From the NCBI RefSeq assembly GCF_004193775.1, contig NC_041005.1, positions 8,806,501-8,870,500 on the forward strand: a stretch of 64,000 nt of DNA, in the 5' to 3' direction. The stretch is from Glycine soja (taxonomy: Eukaryota > Streptophyta > Magnoliopsida > Fabales > Fabaceae). Below, piece after piece: positions 35,933-45,616 of the stretch. Position numbers and translations under genes: made by a program. The notes under the pieces are model-generated. The model made no database searches. It had not been told where the DNA came from and was given only the letters and a program-made list of their open reading frames with translations. The stretch's first letter is position 1. Each line of letters opens with the position of its first letter.

Positions 35933-36830
35933 TGTGTTTTGTTCTATTTTTATAATTGACCAAAGCTAGAATAGAACTCATTAGAGGATTGAGCGAAGGA
36001 ATAAAATAGCTAACTTGAACAAGTGCAGAAGAAGACTTAAATTCTTACTAAAATGTACAAATTTGGATGACTCTAATAGAAGTAACCCACTACTTTAAAC
36101 TAATTCAATTGCCTTAACATGTTCACTTCATTATGATATCAATGTCAATTCCCTCCCTTGTTGGCTACCACAACTAGGACCATTCCTTGTTATACTGCTT
36201 GTGACAATTCCATCTAAGAACAATATATATTAATATATAGAACAATATTGATGTTCAGTCTGAAATAGAAATAAGAACAGCGAGTAAAAGTTGCAATCAT
36301 TATAGGATTTGGATTAATTGTTCTCCTAACCCTCATAAAACTTTCTCTCTAAATGTTTTCTATATACACTAATTGATTGTCCTTATAGTATTCTATCTAG
36401 AAATAATCCACATTGACCAATATGTTTTTGTTGACCAGTTCTATAAAAAGCTAATAATGCTAGTCCTAAATATGTTGTGAATGTTGAAATTGAAGTTAGT
36501 AGTGTGACCACCGGATAATGATTCATGAAGGAATGATGTGTGTGGATAAACGAAATAGAATCAAACCAGGATTGATGTGTGTGGATAAACAAAAATTAGG
36601 AATTAATGCTAAGATAGTGTTTGATGTGTGTGGATAAACGAAATAGAATCAAAATATACCATTTCTCAACACAATATTGTGTTTTGTTCTATTTTTATAA
36701 TTCACCAAAGCTAGAATAGAACCCATTGGTTATGTTCCATTTTGTAACTTCTGTTCTAATATGTTTACCAAATGCTACCTAAGAGTGTAACACTTACCAA
36801 AAATATATGATTGGATTCCTAGGATTCCTA
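35933..36830 (+). repeat. Direct repeats inside MULE-B
   Basis: A 50-bp unit beginning GTGTTTTGTTCTATTTTTAT and ending AGCTAGAATAGAAC occurs at 35933-35983 and 36671-36721 with one or two differences. A second unit, GATGTGTGTGGATAAAC, occurs three times (near 36533, 36573 and 36623). No coding signal lies between. Confidence 0.75.
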
Positions 36831-36849
36831 GGAATAAGCATTTAGGACT

Positions 36850-36905
36850 GTGAAAGGTGTTGGCGGGGGTGGCATCTTTGTGCCCATGCTTACTCTAGTT
36901 GTGAT
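36850..36905 (+). pseudogene. Probable TauE/SafE-family exon fragment captured in MULE-B
   Basis: After CATTTAG the strand reads GTVKGVGGGGIFVPMLTLV and then a GTGATT that could be a donor. The G-VGGGGIFVPMLTL run is the first conserved motif of plant sulfite-exporter TauE/SafE-like membrane proteins. Only about 19 residues support it, so chance or a different glycine-rich source cannot be excluded. Confidence 0.55.
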
Positions 36906-37070
36906 TTTTATCTTTGTAATAATGAGACTAGTTTTACTAGCAATATTTGGTTTGGAATATTTGGATAATTTCATACAAGCACTACCTATCTCTTGGAATT
37001 TTTTAAATGAAGTAATTCATGCTAATCATTCAACGCCAATGGGTATTGTTGATGTATTTTTTTTTGTAGG

Positions 37071-37203
37071 GTGGATCACATCAGTCCGAAAGTAGCATCA
37101 CATGTGGATCCACTAGGATTTTTATAACACGTTGTAATTATAGTACCTCTGGTACTCTTTTATTAATATATATATATATATCCTATTTTGCTGATAAAAA
37201 AAA
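37071..37203 (+). mobile_element. LINE 3' end inside MULE-B (copy T7)
   Basis: Stem GTGGATC (37071-37077) / GATCCAC (37107-37113), the palindrome AGTACCTCTGGTACT (37142-37156), a TA tract, TTTTGCTGAT and A8 (37196-37203). The stem sequence differs from the GGTTCC/GGAACC stems of copies T4 and T5 but sits at the same distance from the palindrome. Confidence 0.8.
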
Positions 37204-37502
37204 TGCTAATCAATAAAACACACTGATGTGTGTTTTATTCTATTCATCATATAAGGGGGAGCATCCTAACTAATATGTATGTCTACCAAAAAGGGATATT
37301 AGGTGCTAACCGGGACAAGATTTTTTTCTAATGTGTCCAAGAAACAACCAAAAAAAGCTAATTAAAGGGGGAGCATTGTCAGTAATTACAATGTTCAAGT
37401 TCAACAATATTGAAACAACCAAAAACAAAATAAGGCAAGCAAACCTAATTAAAGGGGGAGCATTGATTTGGTATTTTTTCAATTAAAATGAAACTGTTAC
37501 TT

Positions 37503-37710
37503 TTACGGATCAAGTGATCCGTAAACTGTTTTTTAGTATTTACGGATCACCTGATCCGTAAGCCTCTTACGGATCAAGTTGATCCGTAAGAGTCTTACGG
37601 ATCAAGTGGTCCGTAAATACTAAAAAACAGTTTACGGATCACTTGATCCGTAAGCCTCTTCCGGATCAACTTGATCCGTAAGAGGCTTACGGATCAGGTG
37701 ATCCGTAAAC
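37503..37710. repeat. Palindrome array of MULE-B, right side
   Basis: At least eight copies of ACGGATCAAGTGATCCGT-like 16-18-bp palindromes. Around a centre near 37578 the array is itself a longer inverted repeat: ACTGTTTTTTAGTATTTACG on the left mirrors CGTAAATACTAAAAAACAGT on the right. Confidence 0.9.
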
Positions 37711-38100
37711 AGCCCAACAACTTTCCGGTAGCGGTTTCCGCCATCGCCGGCAACAATGGTGGAAGAAGAAGAAACGCGAAGGAGAAACGTACCTCGAAGA
37801 AGAAGCAGAAACTCGAAGAAGAAGCAGAAACGCAAAGAAGAAGCTTTCCACTTGATCCCGACAACAATGGCGGCAACGAAGATGAGGAAGAAGCATAAAC
37901 GCGAAGAAGAAGACTTCACTTAGGAAGAAGAGGCAGCGCGAAGAAGAAGAAGAACGAAGAAGATGCAGAATGAAGCAGAAGAATGAAGAACAAGAATGAA
38001 GCAGAAGAAGTAGAACCGTCCGAGAAAGGAAGAAGAAGAAGTAGGTGCGGGAGAGAGAGAGGCGAGAGAATTTTTTTTTTAAAAATCCTAAGGGGCTTTT
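37711..38100. other. GAAGAAG-rich terminal region of MULE-B
   Basis: Purine-rich on the plus strand (AGAAGAAGAAGC-type). Long frames on both strands come from this bias. It probably holds the PMD transcription unit's far upstream region or unrelated filler. Confidence 0.5.
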
Positions 38101-38171
38101 AAGTCTTTTCCCACAAATTGCTGGTGCACCAGCAAAACTGCTGGGTGCACCTAGTAGCACTCAAAAATACT

Positions 38172-39017
38172 GCACGGATAAAAACCCAAACGGGCAACAA
38201 ATATTTAATACAGGGCTCTTACGATTTGCATCTCGTTTTTCCTAAGTACACCCCAATATCCCCTTTCTGCCTCTCAATTATCCATTATACCCTTTTTCTT
38301 AAAGAAATACACCCCTTTTTCTTTCTGGAAATGTATTTCTAAAATTACATATACCTATTCCAGAAACGTATCTTTAGAACTATGTTTCATAGTTTTAGAG
38401 ATATACTTATAGAATAAATATATATTTTTTAATAAAATATCACTTAAGAATTAAGATGGTTGATGAGAAATAAAAAAAAAAAAGATGATAAAAACTTATC
38501 TTATACTCATATTTTTTAGTTTTATTTTCAATATATCATTAGTGTTCTTTAAATTCTATTTAAAATCTTATTTTTATCTTATCTTTATTATTCTTTAAAT
38601 CTAATTTTAACTTCATCATATATTCATTATATAATATTGTGTTTTCATCATTATTGTATAATAGTTTGTGTTTTTCTTCAAGTGACACTGTATTTCAAGA
38701 TACATTCATCACTAACTTCATACATTATACACCTTTATTACAAAGTTTTATTAAAAAATATATACCTATTCCAGAAATTTATCTTTGAAATTATGAATCA
38801 TAGTTTGGGAGATACATTTTTTATATAGGTATATGTAATTCCAAAAAAATGTTTCTGGAAAGTAAAAGGAGTGTACATCTTTAAGCAAAAGGGTATAATG
38901 GGTAATTGTGAGGTAGAAAGGAGGTAAGGGGTGCAAATAGCAAGAGCCTAATAGAGTGCTAGTACGGGTCTTCTAACTTTATAGGGCTAGTAATGGGGTT
39001 TCGCGGTAACACGACAA
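38172..39017. other. Spacer between MULE-B and MULE-C
   Basis: Two long patches are mirror images: TATACCTATTCCAGAAAC near 38350 and the reversed form near 38820-38860, with CTGCCTCTCAATTATCCATT near 38260 matching AATGGGTAATTGTGAGGTAG near 38900. Together 38200-38950 looks like an old terminal-inverted-repeat element. I could not set its exact ends. Confidence 0.5.
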
Positions 39018-39115
39018 AAGAAGTGGGGGATTTGCTAGGGGCACCCAGCAGAATTGTTGGTGCACCCAGCAAATTTTAAAAATCCCAAAAATGCCCTTCA
39101 TGCTTTTTTGCAAAC

Positions 39116-39250
39116 TTGTTCCGTTGACAGGGGCGGAAGAATTCTTTCGTGGGACTCCACGGAAGAACCTTCTTCCGCAGTTATAATGTCAACTGCGGAA
39201 GAATTCTTCCGCCCCTGTCAACTACAGGGAAGAACCTTCTTCCGTGGGAC
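39116..39250. repeat. Palindrome array of MULE-C, left side
   Basis: GTTGACAGGGGCGGAAGAAT is mirrored by ATTCTTCCGCCCCTGTCAAC about 65 bp later, with further CGGAAGAACCTTCTTCCG words between and after. The whole forms a potential long stem. Confidence 0.9.
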
Positions 39251-39255
39251 TCAGC

Positions 39256-39402
39256 CACATCCTCAGCCATCTGGGTAACCCGTTGCCTACGTGCGGAGGC
39301 AGTGGGCCTATGACGGCGAGGAACATCCTCAGGCACATCCTGACTAAGGTCTCTGCCTCTACCTGTGCCTACCAGACGACGTAGACCTCGTGTTCTAACC
39401 AT
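39256..39402 (-). pseudogene. PMD gene first-exon stub in MULE-C
   Basis: Reads MVRTRGLRRLVGTGRGRDLS then RHRPTASARRQRV, matching exon 1 of the PMD gene in MULE-B (MVRTRGLGHALG, RRRPTASAWRQRV). It runs directly into the palindrome array and no later PMD exon exists in this element. Confidence 0.85.
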
Positions 39403-41263
39403 GATCTAAAATCATGAAGAACACTCAAATAATTTGTGTAACAAAGCTTTGGAATTCTAACTAATCCACATAATTTATCCAAACCCACGGATTATATATT
39501 TAGTTCAACATAATTTATCCAAATAATTGACATACAAATGCATATATATCAAATGCATATATAAATCACACCAAATATAATTCAATTGATTAGTAGAACT
39601 CAAATCCTGTCATTGTGATTCTCTCAAGACACAATTCTACTTATTAAACCAGAAGCTTTATTTTTCTTTCCTTTATACATTGCTATTACAATCAATTATT
39701 GTGGTATAAATTCCTTTAATTCATCTCTAAGTTCAAGTTAAATCAAAGAAATTATATGAACTGTCTAACTTAACATCATCACACGAATTTCATTAACTAA
39801 GCAATTTCTCACAGTGCAAATGGTTCTGACAAGCCTTGAGCAGTGGTAACCCTGTGTCTCTTGAATAGCAGAGCCACTGCTATTCAAGTAGGCATGATGA
39901 TGGGGTTTTTCCATCCCCGCCCTGAAACTCAAATTACTTAGGAGTGGATTTTTTGAATTACATTTATGTGGAGTGAAACACTTTGATTGATTGTGAATTG
40001 AAATTGTATAAAAATACAGAGTATGGTCAAATATTCAAAAAGGGCACAAGGCTTGCGGATCCATGTGGGTGCTTGGATTTCTAATCACCAACTGCACATG
40101 AATCTTAGTTACAATGAAAGTGAACTATTACAATATTCTAGTTCATATGGTAAGGTATGGAGAAAAGAGTAAGCACTCGAACAAAGCATTTGTTCTTACT
40201 AGGAAGGGCTAGATACATAGCTCACATGTGTCATTTAATTTGTCCTAGTTGTCTATTATTCTTTCAATAAGAGCTTTTCATCCTTGTCAAGGAAGGGATT
40301 CAATGGTCAGAATAAGGATAATTTGTCCTAGTTGTCTATTATTCTTTCAATAAGAGCATTTGTTCTTACTAGGCTTTATCACCAAATAAGGATATTTGGT
40401 TTGTATTGAGTATTAGTAATACTAATTACCCATAATTCCTGCCAATTTCTAGCCTTATTTTTATTTTTTAAATTTTAATTAAGCTAATTATGTCAACGTA
40501 TATGCTTTGTAAAGAAATTCCTACTAAACTTTTTCATACCATTTAGAGTGCATTTGGTTTGGAATGACTTGGATTTGTAACTAATACAAATACATGTAAC
40601 TAATACAAATGTGGGTGCTTGGATTTGTAATCACCAAGTGCATCATTTTGTATTCAAAATTCTCAACACATCATTTTGTATTCAAAATTCTCAATACATC
40701 AAATTAGAGGAATCAAGGTGCTCCATCATTTCGTGTTCAATTTGTTAACTAGCTATTTATGTTGCATTTTACAATATTATCTTCTACTAACACATGATGC
40801 TACTAGCTAGACTCGTCTCATGCTCGATCTCTGTCCCGTAACAGGCATAGCACACCATGTTCTTTTAAATTGTAGCTGAGGTTCCTCACCATAGTGTCAT
40901 ATTTCCTGTGAAAAGGAATTGGATAACCAATTTAATTTTGCTCTTTCATGTTGTGTTCCACATAACAATTCAATTTATGCATTGTATACAATCATTCACA
41001 CATTCTAACCAAATGACAGCAAATAACAGTTCAATTTAGACATCCTAGTGCATAAGTCAATCACACCAAATCACAACAAATAACAATTCAATTTAGACAT
41101 CCCAATAGCAACTAAAAAACACAAAATTAGGGAGTTTGTGTAACTTAAATACCATATACACTCTGTAACACTTAATAAATAAATAAAAACTTACTAATAA
41201 TATCAATAAATTGCAGGTTCAGACATAATTTTCAAGAAAAATAACCAATATACAACAAAATGC

Positions 41264-41550
41264 TTCCTGCGGAAGAAGTTTGGCAGCTTCTTCCGCGAGC
41301 AGAAAATGCACTCTACGGAAGAAGGTGTTCTTCCGCGAGTGTAACAACACGGAAATGGAGTCAGCGGAAGAAGGTGTTCTTCCGCGGGCTCCTGCGGAAG
41401 AAACTAAAAAGGTTCTTCCGCGGGTGCCAGCGGAAGAACTTTTCACATTTCTTCCGCAGGAGCTCGCAGAAGAACACCTTCTTCCGCTGAATCCATTTCC
41501 GTCCCCTAACACACGCGCGGAAGAAGCTTCTTTCCGCGGAAGAACTTCGT
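41264..41550. repeat. Palindrome array of MULE-C, right side
   Basis: Repeated GCGGAAGAA and TTCTTCCGC half-sites, about ten of each kind, at 20-40 bp spacing. Frames running through here on either strand are by-products of the repeat. Confidence 0.9.
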
Positions 41551-41778
41551 GTTCAATCTCCAGCACCAAACAACCGCAATGTCGTTTATCCTAAGGCCAT
41601 TAACGTTATTCTAACAGTAATCCAAAGCCAATGGAGTTAGAACACTAACCTCGATGGCGGAAGAAACGCTTAAACAACCCAATGAAGAACTCCAAGGGAC
41701 GCAACCAAAATGGAGAAGAAGACTGCTGCGAGGAACACTGCTACGAGGAGGAAGAAGACTGCTGCGAGGAAGCCCATT

Positions 41779-41855
41779 GAAGAACACGAACGAGGAAGGG
41801 AGCGTGGAAGAACACGAACGAGGAAGGGAGCGCGGAAGAACACGAACGAGGAAGC
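41779..41855 (+). repeat. 28-bp minisatellite, nearly three copies
   Basis: The unit GAAGAACACGAACGAGGAAG plus GGAGCGTG starts at 41779, 41807 and 41835. The third copy is cut short after 20 bp. Differences are limited to GTG versus GCG. Confidence 0.9.
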
Positions 41856-42046
41856 TGAAGAAGAAAGGGGAAGAAGGGGAGAAAATGCTGGGTGCACGGA
41901 ACGGGAATGAGGGCGGAAGAAGAAACTTTGTTTTTTAAAATTTATTAACTTTTGATTTTTAAACGAAGGGCATTTTTGTAACTTCAATAAATTGCTGGGT
42001 GCACCAGCAATTTTGCTGGGTGCACCTAGCAACAGCCAAGAAGTGG

Positions 42047-42642
42047 GGAGAGGTCTTTCATCTTCTGAAGTGTCGTGAATGTAATGTTTCCAAAATAATT
42101 AAAACAAAACAAAAACAGTGTGGTGCATGTACGTTTAGTCGTACACGGAACTTAGTTTGCTCCTTTGTCTAAATTCACATGTTACTAATACTACTTCTCT
42201 TACATTGTGGACCAATGCCTCCAAGGCTGAGAACAAATTGAAAGAATTCACTAGATCAAGCACCACCACAAGATACTATGCTCCAAAAGTGTTAAATGCA
42301 AGGAAAGTAACCTGATTGGCAAGAAAACAAAAAGGGTAACACCTCGACCAGAAGCACCAATTAGACCATAAAATCTCATTGACCAATGTTTAGAAAAATG
42401 TAGAACTGTATTAATATACGTATAGTACGGGGAGAACACGGTATTTGTTTTATAGTATATAGAGAGAAAGGGAGATCAATTTATATTGTTATAAGTATAC
42501 CAATTCTTATACTTTTCGATCATTTTTTCATTAGATAATTTTAATTTAAAATATACCCTTAAACTAAAACCCATTATCATTTCTATAAAATTTTACATTA
42601 ATTCAAATTTATCTAGTAATTCATTGATATATCAAAATTAAC

Positions 42643-42691
<49 letters not shown>

Positions 42692-44590
42692 AATTAACGA
42701 AGGAGCAAATAAAAATTATTAATTCAATTCTATTTTAGTTATTTAAAAAGGATAAAAATATAATTGTTAATTTTCTAAAACAAACTTTAACATTAGAATA
42801 GAGACAAAATATTTTAATTTGGCATTTAAAATTAAAAAAAATCGTTATGAACAAGAGTCGATGTTCGAGAGTCACAAGAATTATAAGAATATTGTGAATT
42901 TGTGAGACATTTGTTATGTCATTGTTAAATATACACTATTATTGTTTGTAATAATTTATAATTTATATATTTTATATAATTATTAGCATCGGGCTTTCTG
43001 ATACAAGTAATGACTTGGTTAATTTAAAGATTCTGTTAAACGAGTGACACTTCATTTAATATTTCTTTTTGAATTATATAATATGGCAAGGTTCATTCTT
43101 AATTAATTACGACTTCATGTCAATCATACTATAAGACATTCTTCATTTGATAGGAATTTAATTGTTAAAAATTCAGTAACGTCGTTATCATATTTTATCA
43201 ATGTAGTTTTTATTTAATATGTTATATTATCGATGGCATTAATTATATAATAATCACCCTTATTTCGTTTGAAAACTCACTTGAACTGACTATTAAAGAT
43301 GATGATCAAACAAAGAAATAGATAAATTCAATTTATTTTACTTTTGAAAATAAAAAAGCCAAAAAATTACTGAAATAAAAAATAACATGACATGATTCAA
43401 AAAAAACCATAAATAAAAAAAATTGGGGCAAAAACACTGAAATATGGATAGGGGTCAATTAAATTATTTTGTTCAAAGGATCATCCTAATAAAAAAAAAA
43501 AAAAATAACGCTTCATCGTAGGATTCGTTTCACCATAGATTTCGCGATATTCACCGAGAGAAAATAATATTGCTGTAAGAGGGGTATAAATACAGTCTGA
43601 ATTTATTTACAAATAACAGCCCATATGTAATTAATAATAAACTGCTCTATAATAACACTTGCTATATATCCTTCTTTCTCTTATAATTGTACTAGTAATC
43701 CAGATAATAATTAATAACTTCATAATAGTATATATAATTGCTTTATAACTATAATAAATAATAAATAAACTATTGACCTTTTGCATTATCGTAACATTTC
43801 CAGTACACTATAAATATATTAAATAAAGCCATTATAACCCTCATAAATTATTATATTAACCAATCAGAACTCAGAATAGAAAGCATATAACCTATAGAGC
43901 ATGGCAGCACTATAGGTTCTTAAAAAAAATATTACTACTGTCTTTATACGTCTTCTGTTTTTCGGTACTTAAGTGCTAATGTTGTAAGATGGGCACACAA
44001 CGGATGAAAAGATTAATGGATAAGTTTTTCTAGATAGAATGATAAAATAAGAAGAACGGAATCAAATAAACTTCTATATAAATTAAAATATTTTTTTATT
44101 AATTAATTTGTAAATGTTTTCCCATTTTTTTATATAAATTATATAAGAGAATTTTTAAAAATTAACTAATAAATAAATCATTTTAATTTATAGAGAAACT
44201 CTTTTGTTTTTCCAAGATATACTTCTAAAAAAATTTACCAAATAGACCCTAACACAAATAAGCATATCTTCAAATCAAATCAGCAAGACTAGAAAAGAAG
44301 CAAATGTTTCATATTTTCAAATTTATTCATGTTTACAAAATCCTAGAAAAGAAGCCATTGTAATCATAAAAATTACAAAATATTACTCCAAAATTTCCAA
44401 ACTCCAAAACCATACAAATAAATATTACTGCAGCATATATAAAAATTACAAAAAAAAAATAAAAATGTAACTATATACATGAGCACAAAGGCTGGTTTGG
44501 TAAATGGCAAAAGCAAAAGCCATTGTGAAACTGTGAAAGTAATGATATTATGATCATCTTTGACTTTTAGCCACCAAATAAAAAATGAAG
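42047..44590. other. Spacer, no gene
   Basis: AT-rich. A (TA)n tract lies at 42645-42689. The last 300 bp before 44594 would hold the 3' untranslated region of the ATL gene. Confidence 0.5.
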
Positions 44591-44593
44591 CAT

Positions 44594-45616
44594 CTAAACC
44601 TCACTAATATCCCTTGTCGTGGAGAATAACCGATCCGAAGACCGTTCCCCGACATCATCCTTAATCGAGCGTGGCCGAGAAAACCACCCCCTAACGTGAG
44701 GACTGGTGCTGTTTCTTGTCACGTGAGGGCTGAGGCTGCTACCAAGGCTCCTTGCCCTGTAACCCCTCCTTCCACTATTCTCGCGCGTGAACGTCACGCT
44801 CACGCCGCAACTCTTGGTGCGACTCAGCATAAGCTCGTTCCGCACTTCCTCAGGCAAACGCAGCGTAAACCGTTCACAATTCTCCCCGGGTTGAACCAGC
44901 GAGTGCCCCGTCGAGTGAGACCGCGGAAACCAACTCGCGATACTAAGACCCGTTGACCATGGTCGCGGCGGTGTACGGTTCTGACTAAGCAAATCAGCAC
45001 CCACGGTTTCGGGTCGGGTTGATGAGGTTAAAACGGGCTGCTCCGGATCCGGGTTTTGGATAGGAGCAGAACACCGGTCATCGGGTTTGGAAGTAAGATT
45101 GGCGCGACAGACGGGGCAAGTGGAGTGGTTTGCGAGCCACGCGTCGATGCAGTCGGAGTGGAACACGTGGCTGCAGTTGGGGATGAAACGCAGCGTTTCA
45201 TCCTCCTCGAACTCGTTTAGGCACACGGCGCATTCTAGCGTGGCGCGCCCTATCTTGAGGCTCTTCACGGTGGAGTACACGAACGTCGGGAACGTTTCGA
45301 TGACTTCGCGGCCGAGGCCGCGTTGCCGGCGCGAGATCGAGATGGAGAGGTCGAACCTCCCTCCCATCCTGCGCTCCGCGCACTGGCGCGTGTACACGGA
45401 GAGGAACCCTAGGATGAAGAACACCACCACCAGGATCAGCAGAACGATGGCCATGGATTTGTCGAACTTCAGCCTCGTAAAGCGGTCCTGCTGCGGCGGC
45501 GGCGTCAGCGTGTTCGGAGGCTGCGCGGTGGCCTGCGGCGGAAATTCCGTGAGGAGAAAGAAATAGAAAAGAAAAAGAAGGTCATGGTGGAAAATGGAGT
45601 GTGTGAAAGTGGTCAT
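44594..45616 (-). CDS. ATL-family RING-H2 E3 ubiquitin ligase (ATL6/ATL31-like)
   Basis: An intronless 340-residue frame with the ATL layout: a hydrophobic signal-like N-terminus (about 8-30), a Pro/Gln-rich stretch, a membrane segment at about 55-77 (MAIVLLILVVVFFILGFLSV), a basic juxtamembrane part, the GLD-type motif GLGREVIETFPTFVYS (about 98-113), and a RING-H2 at about 129-170. In the RING-H2, CAVC, NCSHVFHSDC, DAWL and CPVC give all eight metal ligands, with the Pro and Trp that contact E2. The long C-tail has FTLRLPEEVRNEL followed by SRTKSCGV, typical of ATL6/ATL31. Relatives act at membranes in carbon/nitrogen and defence signalling by ubiquitinating 14-3-3 proteins; substrate and role here are inferred. 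The gene is GC-rich against its AT-rich surroundings. Confidence 0.95.
   Translation of the reverse strand: MTTFTHSIFHHDLLFLFYFFLLTEFPPQATAQPPNTLTPPPQQDRFTRLKFDKSMAIVLLILVVVFFILGFLSVYTRQCAERRMGGRFDLSISISRRQRGLGREVIETFPTFVYSTVKSLKIGRATLECAVCLNEFEEDETLRFIPNCSHVFHSDCIDAWLANHSTCPVCRANLTSKPDDRCSAPIQNPDPEQPVLTSSTRPETVGADLLSQNRTPPRPWSTGLSIASWFPRSHSTGHSLVQPGENCERFTLRLPEEVRNELMLSRTKSCGVSVTFTRENSGRRGYRARSLGSSLSPHVTRNSTSPHVRGWFSRPRSIKDDVGERSSDRLFSTTRDISEV

Larger units (their letters stand above)
32995..38162. mobile_element. MULE-B: Mutator-like element carrying a PMD gene and captured exon fragments
   Basis: Exact 9-bp target duplication AAAAATACT at 32986-32994 and 38163-38171. The left terminus is GAGTGTTGCTAGGTGCACCC AGCA and the right, reversed, GAGTGCTACTAGGTGCACCC AGCA. 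A second GCTGGTGCACC(C)AGCA copy sits about 20 bp inside each end. Arrays of the palindrome ACGGATCAAGTGATCCGT follow: one cluster on the left (33081-33117), many on the right (37503-37708). The cargo is a PMD gene on the minus strand, COP9-subunit-4 and TauE/SafE-like exon fragments on the plus strand, and a LINE tail. No MURA transposase is present. Confidence 0.95.
39027..42037. mobile_element. MULE-C: Mutator-like element with a PMD exon stub
   Basis: Exact target duplication AAGAAGTGG at 39018-39026 and 42038-42046. The left terminus is GGGATTTGCTAGGGGCACCC AGCA and the right, reversed, GGCTGTTGCTAGGTGCACCC AGCA. Both are followed by a second G(C/T)TGGTGCACCCAGCAA copy and ATGCCCTTC. Subterminal palindromes are of the GCGGAAGAA...TTCTTCCGC type on both sides. 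The interior (39420-41200) is AT-rich with short direct repeats and no gene. Confidence 0.93.

Noticed and set aside
37687..38160. 157-codon minus frame rich in Ser, Phe and Leu
   Set aside because: Generated by GAAGAAG repeat sequence in the MULE-B end; no domain.
41219..41594. Frames of over 100 codons on both strands in MULE-C
   Set aside because: They read through the GCGGAAGAA palindrome array, which forces open frames in several phases.
45087..45566. 159-codon plus-strand frame opposite the ATL gene
   Set aside because: Antisense shadow; the RING-H2 ligands are on the minus strand.
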